Shown here: positions 1 to 8,112 of the stretch, one piece after another
Layout: each line of letters starts with the position of its first letter
Position numbering within the stretch: position 1 is the stretch's first letter
Origin: Saccharospirillum sp965652395
GTDB taxonomy: Bacteria > Pseudomonadota > Gammaproteobacteria > Pseudomonadales > Natronospirillaceae
Direction: 5' to 3'
Length of the DNA stretch: 64,000 bases
NCBI GenBank assembly: GCA_965652395.1
Contig: CBFGUW010000009.1
Coordinates: 1 to 64,000 of the forward strand
Program-made: the position numbers and the translations under genes
The notes under the pieces: generated by a model
Database searches by the model: none
Seen by the model: only the letters and a program-made list of their open reading frames with translations
Told to the model about the DNA's origin: nothing

Positions 1-54
1 GTTCCGGTTCCGGTTCCGGTTCCGGTTCCGGTTCCGGTTCCGGTTCCGGTTCCG
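1..54. repeat. Hexanucleotide tandem repeat (GTTCCG)9
   Basis: Nine perfect copies of GTTCCG begin at the window edge, so the array may be longer. On the minus strand it reads GAACCG, encoding (Glu-Pro)n in the linker of the ParP-like protein. Because the unit is six bases, copy-number change alters linker length without shifting frame. Confidence 0.95.
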
Positions 55-262
55 CCAGAGTGTTGACGGGCTCGGGCTCCGGGTCTAACGCTTTTCGCTC
101 GGGCTCTTGCGGCCAGGCTGGCTCGTCTTCTGCTTCACTTGTTTGGGTGGCCTGGTGCAGCATGGCGTCCAGGTAGGAGGCCAGCGTTTTATCGGCGGCC
201 AGTTCCCGGGTTTGGGTTTTCTTACGGTCGCGGTCGTTGCCGCGAGAGGCATGGGCGTTCAT
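1..262 (-). CDS. ParP-like CheW-domain chemotaxis protein, N-terminal part (runs off window)
   Basis: Only the first 87 codons are inside the window. The protein starts MNAHASRGNDRDRKK, continues with a short helix-like stretch (ASYLDAMLHQ), then a Glu/Pro-rich linker that ends in about nine Glu-Pro dipeptides. The start at 262 has an AGGGGG ribosome site about 7 nt upstream. In pseudomonads and vibrios the gene after the chemotaxis ParA is ParP, a protein with a proline-rich N-terminus and a C-terminal CheW-like domain that holds chemoreceptor arrays at the pole. Identity is inferred from position and composition, because the CheW domain itself is outside the window. Confidence 0.6.
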   Translation of the reverse strand, partial: MNAHASRGNDRDRKKTQTRELAADKTLASYLDAMLHQATQTSEAEDEPAWPQEPERKALDPEPEPVNTLAEPEPEPEPEPEPEPEPE

Positions 263-340
263 GAGCAGCCCCCTGCCCTTCGGGTGTTTGGGTATTTGAG
301 CTGCATTGAGGTGGTACGGTAAAACATCATGGTCAGCTCA

Positions 341-1111
341 CTAATCCATCGACAACAGCGTTTTAAGCAGAGACTGATAGGCTCGGGCACCTCGGCTTTC
401 GGGAGCCATGGCGGAGATGGAGAGTCCTTCCCGGCTGGCGTCGCGCAGACGGGTGTCGACGGGTATGGCGGATTGCCAGATGTGCCCTTCGTATTGTTCG
501 CGCAGGGACCGCAGGGCTTTAATGGAGGCCTGGGTTCGGCGGTCGAACATGGTGGGTATGATCATGTATTCCAGGGCGCGTTTTTGCGAGGCGGTGACCA
601 TTTGAATGGTGTGAACCATGCGTTCGAGCCCTTTCAGGGCGAGGAATTCGGTTTGTACGGGCACGAGCAGGCGTTTGCAGGCAGCCAGGGAGTTGATGAG
701 CAGGACGCCGAGCAGGGGCGGCGTGTCGATGAGGGTGTAGTCGAAGTCGTCCCAGAGTCGTGCGAGGGTTTTTGAGACGACGAGGCCCATGCCTTCCTGC
801 TGGCTGACGTTGCGTTCGAGTGTGGCGAGCGCAGTGGATGCGGGCAGGAGCGACATTCGGGGCTGGCTGGTTTCGAGCAGCAGTTGACCTGGCAGGTCTT
901 CGGGAACTTTGCCTTTCTGCATGAAGAGGTCGAAGGCGCTGTGTTGCAGGTCGTCGGGGTTGTTGCCGAAGTAGCTGGTCAGGGAGCCTTGCGGGTCGAG
1001 GTCGAACACGAGCACACGGTGGCCCTTTTCGGCGAGCATGGCGCCGAGGGTGACAACGGATGTGGTTTTACCCACTCCACCTTTCTGATTGGCAACAGAC
1101 CAAACGTGCAT
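341..1111 (-). CDS. ParA/MinD-family ATPase of the chemotaxis cluster (ParC-type)
   Basis: 256 residues. The N-terminus VANQKGGVGKTTS is a deviant Walker A motif of the ParA/Soj class, followed by VLVFDLDPQGS and LIDTPPLLG. In Pseudomonas and Vibrio a ParA-like ATPase in this position directs chemotaxis arrays to the cell pole and partners the downstream CheW-like ParP. Here it sits between motD and the ParP-like gene, in the same order. There is no adjacent ParB, which argues against a plasmid or chromosome partition role. It is separated from motD by a large palindromic element at 1162-1287. Confidence 0.88.
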   Translation of the reverse strand: MHVWSVANQKGGVGKTTSVVTLGAMLAEKGHRVLVFDLDPQGSLTSYFGNNPDDLQHSAFDLFMQKGKVPEDLPGQLLLETSQPRMSLLPASTALATLERNVSQQEGMGLVVSKTLARLWDDFDYTLIDTPPLLGVLLINSLAACKRLLVPVQTEFLALKGLERMVHTIQMVTASQKRALEYMIIPTMFDRRTQASIKALRSLREQYEGHIWQSAIPVDTRLRDASREGLSISAMAPESRGARAYQSLLKTLLSMD

Positions 1112-1161
1112 TATTCGGTTCCCACTTCAATTTGCGCTCTAGAGCATAGTGCCATTGGTTC

Positions 1162-1287
1162 GTGTCTGATGCCGGGGTTCCTGTTCGGGGTCGTTGTTAA
1201 CCCATCCATGGGAGCTTGACCTCGGCCCGATTCGTCGGACCGTCCATGCCTCGGACATCCCCGAACAGGAACCCCGGCACCAGACAC
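1162..1287. repeat. Three-copy palindromic element, copy A
   Basis: Two 29-nt arms (1162-1190 and 1259-1287) pair at 28 of 29 positions and enclose a 68-nt core beginning TCGTTGTTAACCCATCC. The only mismatch is at arm position 8 (A opposite C on the plus strand, hence G-U in minus-strand RNA). The core has a small inverted repeat CCCAT-CC-ATGGG and a second one, CCGA-TTCG-TCGG. It lies between motD and parA. Copies B (13458) and C (14815) share the core but have different arms. Confidence 0.9.
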
Positions 1288-1319
1288 TCGTGTCAGAGGC
1301 ACACTCGCTGCCCTATTCG

Positions 1320-2147
1320 TTAAGGCTCAGCAATTTCCGGTCCAGAATTTTCATTCACAGACTCGGAAGACAAAATATTAGGCGCATTCAAGCGCGTGAC
1401 CACTATGCTTACCCGCCGGTTTCTGGCCGCCCGGACGGGATTCGTTTCATCGAAACGGGGCTGGTACTCCCCGAAACCCACCAGCGACAGTCGTTCTCCG
1501 GCAATGCCTGCCTGCTCAAAATAGCGGACAACGTTGGCCGCTCTCATGGCGGAAAGCTCCCAGTTGTTGTCGAATTCCCCGCTGACCGGTGTGGAGTCGG
1601 TATAGCCTTCCACCGCCACCGGGTTGTCGAGGGGTGCCAGTAATTTGGCGACTTCGTAGAGCAAGGCTTCGGCATCGTCCGTTATATCGGCCGATCCCGG
1701 AGAAAATAAAATGGGTTCTTCAAGATTGATCTCGAGCCAGTTCTCGGAGCCGGTGACGCTGATCAACTGATCTTGTATCAGTTGCTGGAATTGGTTTTCG
1801 GTGGTTTGGCGCAGCTCCAGCAAGGTGGATTCCCTATGGTATGGCTCTGTGTCGGCCAGATCTTCCCGGGTGCTGGGGATGGGTTCGGGTCGATAGAGTG
1901 GGTTGAATACGTCGGGGCCTTGCGGGGTGTTTTCCAGCTCTATGGGCTCGATGCTGCTGGGTTCGACGTCGAAGATTTGCAGCAGTGTGCGGCTGACGCT
2001 GCGGAATTTGTCTTCGTTGATGCTGGAAATGGCGTACAGGAAGACGAAGAAGGCGAACAGCAAGGTGAGGAAGTCGGCGTAGGAAATCATCCAGCGCAGT
2101 TGCTGGGAACCTTCGAAGCGTTGTTGGCGACGGCGGCGACGTTTCAC
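1320..2147 (-). CDS. motD: Flagellar stator protein MotD (MotB family, OmpA-like)
   Basis: 275 residues. A basic N-terminus precedes one membrane segment (about 20-42) containing ISYADFLTLL, whose Asp25 is the ion-binding residue of MotB proteins. The periplasmic part has an OmpA/MotB peptidoglycan-binding domain (about 150-255) with NWELSAMRAANVVRYF. Together with MotC it forms a stator that anchors to the wall and drives the rotor. The start codon overlaps the motC stop by 4 nt, indicating coupled translation. The pseudomonad-type location beside cheB and parA identifies it as MotD rather than MotB. Confidence 0.93.
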   Translation of the reverse strand: MKRRRRRQQRFEGSQQLRWMISYADFLTLLFAFFVFLYAISSINEDKFRSVSRTLLQIFDVEPSSIEPIELENTPQGPDVFNPLYRPEPIPSTREDLADTEPYHRESTLLELRQTTENQFQQLIQDQLISVTGSENWLEINLEEPILFSPGSADITDDAEALLYEVAKLLAPLDNPVAVEGYTDSTPVSGEFDNNWELSAMRAANVVRYFEQAGIAGERLSLVGFGEYQPRFDETNPVRAARNRRVSIVVTRLNAPNILSSESVNENSGPEIAEP

Positions 2148-2878
2148 TCTCGGTACTCCCGGAGCCTGCGCTCCAGTACGCGTGGGTTTTCGCTGTCGGC
2201 GATGGCGAGTATGCCGTCCACGACCATTTCGTCGAAGGCGAAGCGTTCTTCGGCGATGGAGCGCAGGCGTGATGCAACCGGTAGGAAGAAGAGGTTGGCG
2301 AGGCCGACGCCGTATATGGTGGCGACGAAGGCGGTGGCGATACCGGCGCCGAGGGCTTCGGTGTCTTCGATTTGGGTCATGACCTGGATAAGGCCGAGTA
2401 CGGCGCCGATGATGCCCATGGTGGGGGCGTAACCACCGAGGGAGTCGAACAGGCGGGCGGCTTTTAACCAGCGGGCTTCGCGTGAGTCCATGGCGACTTC
2501 GAGGCTGTGTTGAATTTTTTCGGCGTTTTCGCCGTCGACCAGTAACTGCAGCCCCAGACGGATGAAATCGTCGTCTTCCTGGTTGGAGTCGGCTTCAAGG
2601 CTGAGCAGACCTTTTCGGCGGGCGAGTTGGCACCAGTGAACGAGGCGGCTAGCGGCTAGCTCATAATTCCAGCTTCTGCTGGAAAAGATGTTGGGGAAAT
2701 AGCGCCAGGCGAGTGACCAGGTTTGAGCGTCGGACTGCACCATACCGGCGGCAAGCGTACCGCCAAGCACGATTAACCCTGCAGGCAGGTTGGTCAGTGA
2801 GCCTACCTGCCCGCCTTCTAGCAGATGCCCGCCAAATACGGCGACCCAGGCGAGCAAGAGTCCGGCGAATGCAATCAT
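2144..2878 (-). CDS. motC: Flagellar stator protein MotC (MotA family)
   Basis: 244 residues with a membrane segment at the extreme N-terminus (IAFAGLLLAWVAVFGG), a second one (LTNLPAGLIVLGGTLAAG), a large cytoplasmic loop and two closely spaced C-terminal membrane segments (GGYAPTMGIIGAVLGLIQ and ATAFVATIYGVGLANLFFLP). This is the MotA/TolQ/ExbB proton-channel layout. It pairs with MotD, overlapping its start by 4 nt. It lies 32 nt downstream of cheB, so it is probably in the same transcript. Confidence 0.93.
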   Translation of the reverse strand: MIAFAGLLLAWVAVFGGHLLEGGQVGSLTNLPAGLIVLGGTLAAGMVQSDAQTWSLAWRYFPNIFSSRSWNYELAASRLVHWCQLARRKGLLSLEADSNQEDDDFIRLGLQLLVDGENAEKIQHSLEVAMDSREARWLKAARLFDSLGGYAPTMGIIGAVLGLIQVMTQIEDTEALGAGIATAFVATIYGVGLANLFFLPVASRLRSIAEERFAFDEMVVDGILAIADSENPRVLERRLREYRE

Positions 2879-2910
2879 GACTGCAATCCCTATGCGTTAT
2901 AAAGGGCTTG

Positions 2911-3960
2911 TTAACCTGCGACTTCCACCAGACGTCGAGCCACTTCCTGCAGGGGAACGGTTTCGTCGGCCAAATTGGCTTTGACTACGGCGGAAGGCAT
3001 ACCATCAATGACGCAGGTGCTGGATTCCTGCGCCCAAACCACACCTTCCGATTGTTTGATCAAACGGGCGCCTTCGCGGCCATCGGCGCCCATGCCGGTC
3101 AATACGACGGCGAGTATGTTCTTGCCATAGTACTTCACGGCGCTGCCGAAGGTGACGTCGACCGAGGGCTTGTAATTGAGCCGCTGGTCGCCTTCGAAGA
3201 TTCGTATCCGACCCTTGGCGGAGAGCATCATCTGTTTGCCACCGGGAGCGAGCAGAGCTTCACCGGGTTTGAGTGCATCGCCATCGGCGGCTTCTCGAAT
3301 GTGGATGGCACATTGCCGGTCCAGACGCTCGGCAAAGGCACCGGTGAACGATCCGGGCATGTGCTGAATCATCAATATGGGCACCGGAAAGTTAGCGGGC
3401 ATCTGGGTAAGGATTTTTTGCAGTGCGACTGGGCCGCCGGTGGAAGTGCCGATCATGACCAAGTCAAATTTCTGTGGGTAACGTTTTTGCCCTTTTCGTG
3501 GCGTTGCTGCGGGGGCAGGAGACGGTGCCGTTGCGGTCGCGGCTGCCATGGCGCGGGGACGCGCCTGACCGGCGATGGCGATAATTTTCTCGCATAGGGC
3601 GCGTTTCAGTGCAGTCGGACCATCGGCGACGTTTTCGTAACTCTTGGGCAGGTAGTCCACGGCCCCGGCGTCCAGCGCATCGAGTGTGACGCGGGCGCCA
3701 GCCTGAGTCAGGGAGGAGAACATCAATATGGGGGTGGGTTGGCGCGTCATGATTTCGCGCACGGCGGTGATGCCGTCCATCATCGGCATCTCGTAATCCA
3801 TGGTGATGACGTCTGGCTTTAGCTTGAGCGTCTTCTCGACGGCTTCACGCCCGTTCGTGGCTTCGCCGACAACCTTAAGCTGGGGATGGGAATTGATTAA
3901 CCCACGGATACGCACCCGGAAAAAGCTGGAGTCGTCGACAATTAACACCGTGATGGGCAT
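2911..3960 (-). CDS. cheB: Chemotaxis protein-glutamate methylesterase CheB
   Basis: 349 residues. An N-terminal receiver domain (about 1-125; acidic pair D9/D10, phospho-acceptor D55 in ITMDYEMP) is joined by an Ala/Pro-rich linker to the C-terminal methylesterase domain. That domain shows the catalytic serine (MIGTSTGGPVALQ), histidine (IQHMPGSFTGAFA) and aspartate (TGMGADGREGA). It removes methyl groups from chemoreceptors after phosphorylation by CheA. The start is supported by GAGGAG just upstream. No cheR lies nearby in the window. Confidence 0.96.
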   Translation of the reverse strand: MPITVLIVDDSSFFRVRIRGLINSHPQLKVVGEATNGREAVEKTLKLKPDVITMDYEMPMMDGITAVREIMTRQPTPILMFSSLTQAGARVTLDALDAGAVDYLPKSYENVADGPTALKRALCEKIIAIAGQARPRAMAAATATAPSPAPAATPRKGQKRYPQKFDLVMIGTSTGGPVALQKILTQMPANFPVPILMIQHMPGSFTGAFAERLDRQCAIHIREAADGDALKPGEALLAPGGKQMMLSAKGRIRIFEGDQRLNYKPSVDVTFGSAVKYYGKNILAVVLTGMGADGREGARLIKQSEGVVWAQESSTCVIDGMPSAVVKANLADETVPLQEVARRLVEVAG

Positions 3961-3984
3961 TCATTTCTCCTCAAATGCAGACGA

Positions 3985-4060
3985 CCCGGTTCCAGACAAA
4001 CACCCGCCTATGCGACGTATTCGTTCGAAACCGGGCCGTTGTGCCGCCCCAACCGTGGGG
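3985..4060. other. Inverted repeats in the cheA-cheB gap
   Basis: The 163-nt gap holds a 7-bp inverted repeat (CCCGGTT at 3985-3991, AACCGGG at 4029-4035) and a compact hairpin (CCCCA-ACCG-TGGGG, 4047-4060). Neither is followed by a convincing T-run on the minus strand. They may modulate transcript processing; no function can be assigned. Confidence 0.4.
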
Positions 4061-4123
4061 GTCGGGCGTGCCACCAAACAAGGGGTGACAAGTTGGTCGT
4101 TGGGAAGAATCCAGGCTTCCCCT

Positions 4124-6427
4124 TTATCCCGCATAGGCTTTCAGTAGGCTGGGCACGTCCAGAATCAGGGCAATGCGGCCGTCACCGGTAATGGTGGCCC
4201 CGGCCATTCCATCTGTGCCCTGCAGCATTTGCCCGAGTGGCTTGATCACGACCTCTTCCTGGCCTATGAGCTGGTCGACTACGAAGCCGACTTTTTGTGT
4301 ACCCACCGAGACTACTACAACGTGACCCTCCTCCGACACTTCATTTTGGCGGGTGCCTTTGATGAGCCAGCGGCGCAAATAGTACAACGGCAACGGTTTA
4401 CCGCGAACCATAACCACTTCTTTCCCGTCCACGACATTGGTCCGGGTCAGATCAAGGTGGAAGATTTCGTTAACGTTGACCAGCGGCAAGGCGAACGCCT
4501 GATCTTCCAGCATCACCATCAATGTCGGCATGATCGCCAGTGTCAGCGGCACCTTGATCATGATGGTGGTGCCGACGCCTTTTTCAGAGTCGATATCAAT
4601 GGTGCCGTTGAGCTGGCTGATCTTGGTTTTGACCACGTCCATTCCGACACCGCGTCCCGATATGTCGGAAATCTCGGTCTTGGTGCTGAAGCCGGGCGCG
4701 AAAATCAGGTTATAGCATTCTTTGTTGCTGAGCCGGTCGGCGGCTTCCTGGTCCATCACACCTCGCTTGACGGCGATGGCACGCAATGCATCCGGATCCA
4801 TACCACCACCATCGTCGCGGATGGTCAGCAGAATGTGGTCCCCTTCCTGTTCGGCGGAAAGGATAACCCGACCGGTGCGGGGTTTGCCGGCGGCTTCGCG
4901 CACCTCGGGGCCTTCGACACCGTGGTCGACCGAATTACGCACCAAGTGCACCAGGGGGTCGGCCAAGGCATCGACCAGGTTTTTATCAAGGTCGGTTTCT
5001 TCGCCCACCAGTTCAAGGTTAACCTCTTTCTTGAGGTTGCGTGCCAGATCTCTGACCACGCGAGGGAAGCGACCAAACACCTTCTTGATGGGTTGCATCC
5101 GTGTTTTCATCACGGAAGTTTGCAGATCCGCCGTGACCACGTTCAGGTTACCCACGGCTTTTTGCAGCGTTTCGTTTTCCAGCTCGGCACCCAGGCGTAC
5201 CAATCGGTTCCGCACCAACACCAATTCGCCGACCATGTTCATGATGTCGTCCAGCCGTTTGGTGTCGACTCGAACGGTTGTGTCCTGAGCATTGCCTCCA
5301 GCCGGGCGGTCTGGTGCTTTGGCGGCTGCGGCTTGTGCACCGCCTTCGGCAGGTTCTTCCGCTGGTTTGGGTGTCGGCTTGGCAGCAGGTTTGGCCGGTG
5401 CTGCTGGCTTCTTGGCGGCAGGCGGCTCTTTCGGTTTATTGTCCGAACCTTTGGACTCAGCTGGTTTGGCAGGCTCCGCTTTGGCTTTCGGCTTCTCGGC
5501 AGGCTCCGCCTTCGCGTCCGGCTTGTCGTCTGCTGATTTACCGTCGGACTTCATGGCATCGGCATTAAAACGCCCCTTACCATGCAGTTGATCCAACAAG
5601 GCTTCGAATTCGTCGTCGGTGATTTCATCACCACCACCCGAAGCGGGCGTCGCAGCTTCCGCCGGTTTATCCTCTGCGGCTTTGGGCGGCTGGGGAGCGC
5701 TGTCTTTCGCCGGTGCGTGTGACGCTTCTTCGCCCTTGGTTACGCCGGGATTGAACTTGCCCTTGCCGTGTAACTGGTCAAGCAGGGCTTCGAACTCATC
5801 GTCGGTAATTTCTTCGCCATCCTCATCGCCCCCCGTTCCGGCTTCCGACGGCTGGGCTGAAGGAGTCTCAGCTTTCTCCGGTTTGGAAGCACTCGATTGA
5901 TCGTCGGGCGAGATAGCATCCAGCAACTCTTCGAATTCGCTGTCGGTGATGTCTTCTCCAGCTTGAGGCTCCGGTTCCGATGGCGCCTCCTCTTCCGGTT
6001 CAGTGCTGTCTTCCGCACTCATATCCTCACCCGGCTGTTGGGGTTCGGCGTATTTGTGCAACCAATGAAGCAGGTCCGGATCGGCCGGTTCCGGCATCGC
6101 ACCATTACTGACAGTGGCAAACATTTCGTTGACGGAATCCAGCGCACGCAGCACGGTGTCCATCAGTTCGGAATCGACTCTTCTGTGGCCATTACGAAGT
6201 GTATCGAACACGTTTTCGGCGGCATGGCAGCAGTCGACCAAGGCGGTCAGTTGCAGGAAGCCCGCCCCACCCTTCACGGTATGAAAACCACGGAAAATGG
6301 CATTCAGCAAATCGCGGTCGTCGGGGGAACGTTCCAGCTCGATCAGCTGCTCAGACAACTGCTCCAGAATCTCTCCGGCCTCGACCAGAAAGTCCTGTAA
6401 TATTTCTTCATCAGCTTCGAAGCCCAT
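4124..6427 (-). CDS. cheA: Chemotaxis histidine kinase CheA
   Basis: 767 residues. N-terminal Hpt domain with phospho-accepting H49 (RGFHTVKGGAGF). A long Ala/Pro/Lys/Glu-rich linker follows, carrying three acidic repeats (ITDSEFEELLD, ITDDEFEALLDQLHGKGKF and ITDDEFEALLDQLHGKGRF). Then come the dimerisation domain (TVRVDTKRLDDIMNMVGEL), the HATPase domain (NSVDHGVE, GRGVGMDVV) and a C-terminal CheW-like domain. It phosphorylates CheY and CheB. The length is above the roughly 650 residues of the enteric protein because of the linker. The cheZ stop is 11 nt upstream, implying one operon. Confidence 0.97.
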   Translation of the reverse strand: MGFEADEEILQDFLVEAGEILEQLSEQLIELERSPDDRDLLNAIFRGFHTVKGGAGFLQLTALVDCCHAAENVFDTLRNGHRRVDSELMDTVLRALDSVNEMFATVSNGAMPEPADPDLLHWLHKYAEPQQPGEDMSAEDSTEPEEEAPSEPEPQAGEDITDSEFEELLDAISPDDQSSASKPEKAETPSAQPSEAGTGGDEDGEEITDDEFEALLDQLHGKGKFNPGVTKGEEASHAPAKDSAPQPPKAAEDKPAEAATPASGGGDEITDDEFEALLDQLHGKGRFNADAMKSDGKSADDKPDAKAEPAEKPKAKAEPAKPAESKGSDNKPKEPPAAKKPAAPAKPAAKPTPKPAEEPAEGGAQAAAAKAPDRPAGGNAQDTTVRVDTKRLDDIMNMVGELVLVRNRLVRLGAELENETLQKAVGNLNVVTADLQTSVMKTRMQPIKKVFGRFPRVVRDLARNLKKEVNLELVGEETDLDKNLVDALADPLVHLVRNSVDHGVEGPEVREAAGKPRTGRVILSAEQEGDHILLTIRDDGGGMDPDALRAIAVKRGVMDQEAADRLSNKECYNLIFAPGFSTKTEISDISGRGVGMDVVKTKISQLNGTIDIDSEKGVGTTIMIKVPLTLAIMPTLMVMLEDQAFALPLVNVNEIFHLDLTRTNVVDGKEVVMVRGKPLPLYYLRRWLIKGTRQNEVSEEGHVVVVSVGTQKVGFVVDQLIGQEEVVIKPLGQMLQGTDGMAGATITGDGRIALILDVPSLLKAYAG

Positions 6428-6438
6428 GGCTGCGCTCC

Positions 6439-7344
6439 CTAAAACCCAAGACTGGACAACAGGTCATCGACTTCGTCCTGGCCTGACACGACATCTTCGG
6501 CTTCAGTGTTAATCTGGGGGCCATCCCCTTTCATAATGTCGCGTTCAACCCGGGCTTCACCGTCTCTGACAATGCCTGTGATTTCTTCCACCTGGCTGGC
6601 CATGAAGACCAGATCGACCAGGCTGGCTTCCACCTCCTTAACCAGGCCTGTCACCCGGTTAATCACCTGTCCGGTGAGATCCTGGAAGTCCTGTGCCAGG
6701 AGTATGCTGGATAAATTGCCGTAGATTTTTTGGGATTGATCACTGAGCTGATTGAAAAAGGAATCCAATTGCCAATACAGCTCACGGAATTCTTCGGCCG
6801 ACATGTCACGATCGATCAATCGTTTCCACTCGCCCCGCAGTCGATCGGCCTCAGCGGCAAGTTCGTTGGCTACCGGCATGCTCTCCTCGACCAGATCGAG
6901 CGTGGTATTGGCCGCTTTTTCGGTCATTTTCACCACATAGCCCAAGCGGTCGGTGGCTTCCGTCATCTCGGAGAGTTCTTTGATCTGTTCACCGGGTTGG
7001 GCATCGATATGGAAGTTGGTGATGGCACTGTGCAATGCACGGGTCAGACGCCCCACTTCCTGATACAAACCCCGGTCGCGGGCATCCTGCAATTCCTGGA
7101 GGGTTTCCAGTGCCGACTCAATCTCGCCGGATTCCAGCCGCTGATGCAGTTCCTGAGCTTTTTGTTTTAATACCGAAGAAAACTCTCCATCGGAATGATT
7201 TTCGTTGCGCGCCTGTTGCAGCTTGACCAGAATGGCTACCGCTTCTTCCAGGTTGTCTTTTTCCACCTGCTCCAACAGCGCCGGTGCCAAAGATTTCAAA
7301 GTGTCCTGAAATTCTTGGGAGAGTTGTTTATTTGCTTCCGCCAT
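6439..7344 (-). CDS. cheZ: CheY-P phosphatase CheZ
   Basis: 301 residues, long for CheZ (about 214 in enterics). The catalytic glutamine region is present (LAQDFQDLTGQVINRV), as is the C-terminal CheY-binding peptide ending VDDLLSSLGF. The extra length is a helical, charged N-terminal extension of roughly 90 residues (for example LQELQDARDRGLYQEVGRL). It dephosphorylates CheY-P to end the motor-switch signal. It lies between cheY and cheA with short gaps. The start has AGAGG about 6 nt upstream. Confidence 0.95.
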   Translation of the reverse strand: MAEANKQLSQEFQDTLKSLAPALLEQVEKDNLEEAVAILVKLQQARNENHSDGEFSSVLKQKAQELHQRLESGEIESALETLQELQDARDRGLYQEVGRLTRALHSAITNFHIDAQPGEQIKELSEMTEATDRLGYVVKMTEKAANTTLDLVEESMPVANELAAEADRLRGEWKRLIDRDMSAEEFRELYWQLDSFFNQLSDQSQKIYGNLSSILLAQDFQDLTGQVINRVTGLVKEVEASLVDLVFMASQVEEITGIVRDGEARVERDIMKGDGPQINTEAEDVVSGQDEVDDLLSSLGF

Positions 7345-7379
7345 AACGGCCTCTTGGTTGAACCCCTGACTTCGCGACT

Positions 7380-7766
7380 TCAGCCATCCACCCGTTCAAA
7401 TATTTTCTCAATCTTCTCCTTGAGAGCGGCGGCGGTGAAAGGTTTGACGACGTAACCATTAACCCCGGCCTGGGCGGCAGCCACGATCTGGTCTCTTTTA
7501 GCTTCCGCGGTCACCATCAGTACCGGCGTTGTCTTCAGGCGCTCGTCCGCCCGGATCTTCTTCAACAAATCGATACCGGACATGCCGGGCATGTTCCAAT
7601 CGGTCACCACAAAATCGAAATCGCCACTTTGCAGCATCGGCCATGCGGTACTGCCGTCGTCGGCCTCGTGGGTGTTGCTGAAGCCCAAGTCACGAAGCAA
7701 ATTCTTAACAATGCGACGCATCGTCGAGAAGTCGTCCACAACCAGGATTTTCATGTTTTTATCCAA
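7380..7766 (-). CDS. cheY: Chemotaxis response regulator CheY (TTG start)
   Basis: 128 residues, a single receiver domain. The key residues are all visible: D11/D12 (LVVDDFSTMRR), phospho-acceptor D56 (VVTDWNMPGMSG), the conserved threonine (MVTAEA) and lysine (YVVKPFTAAAL). CheY-P binds FliM/FliN to switch rotation. The reading frame has a TTG at 7766 and an ATG four codons later. An AGGAGGT site lies 4 nt from the TTG but 16 nt from the ATG, so TTG is preferred. Confidence 0.96.
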   Translation of the reverse strand: MDKNMKILVVDDFSTMRRIVKNLLRDLGFSNTHEADDGSTAWPMLQSGDFDFVVTDWNMPGMSGIDLLKKIRADERLKTTPVLMVTAEAKRDQIVAAAQAGVNGYVVKPFTAAALKEKIEKIFERVDG

Positions 7767-7770
7767 GATG

Positions 7771-7777
7771 ACCTCCT
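7771..7777 (-). promoter_or_regulatory. Strong ribosome binding site deciding the cheY TTG start
   Basis: Minus-strand AGGAGGT, a near-perfect match to the anti-Shine-Dalgarno sequence. Its spacing to the TTG at 7766 is normal, while its spacing to the in-frame ATG at 7754 is too long. Confidence 0.7.
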
Positions 7778-7847
7778 ATAGCCTCACCCGAAATACCAAA
7801 TACTCGTTTTATAATAGACGTTGACAACCGGCTAGCCAGTTTCCAGC

Positions 7848-7878
7848 GCCTAAATCGCGTGTTTTCAACGATTTAGGC
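7848..7878. other. Perfect 10-bp stem-loop in the fliA-cheY gap
   Basis: GCCTAAATCG (7848-7857) and CGATTTAGGC (7869-7878) form a perfect stem with an 11-nt loop. It has no T-run on either side. It lies in the 346-nt gap between fliA and cheY, upstream of cheY, and may be a protein-binding site or mRNA leader structure. Apart from this, the terminator at 8067 and an AT-rich TATTATAAAA stretch near 7810, I see nothing else in the gap. Confidence 0.45.
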
Positions 7879-8066
7879 CTCAACGGGATTGGCCAAAATT
7901 CGACCAGGCCGGGCGTATTCGTCAGAGGCGTATCTTAGCTTCCGCGTCTTACCCACGACCTTTGTATCGACCAGCGCTCATAAAAGTTTAGAACGTTCGT
8001 GCTCCGGTTGAAGCCGGCGTAGTTTACCCGAATGCCCTGGCAGGTACAGCCGGAGAGGCTTTGGAT

Positions 8067-8085
8067 AAAACCCGGCCGTTCCGGG
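8067..8085 (-). terminator. Predicted intrinsic terminator after fliA
   Basis: Minus-strand CCCGG-AACGG-CCGGG followed directly by TTTT, 28 nt past the fliA stop. It would separate the flhA-flhF-fleN-fliA transcript from cheY-cheZ-cheA, which then needs its own promoter in 7767-8065. The stem is only 5 bp, although fully G-C. Confidence 0.55.
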
Positions 8086-8112
8086 ATGGAACGCCTGGAG
8101 TTGAAGAATTGA

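Noticed and set aside
4229..5536. 435-codon plus-strand frame antisense to cheA
   Set aside because: It is the mirror of a GC-rich, highly conserved gene; composition (His/Phe/Gln-rich) is typical of an antisense shadow.
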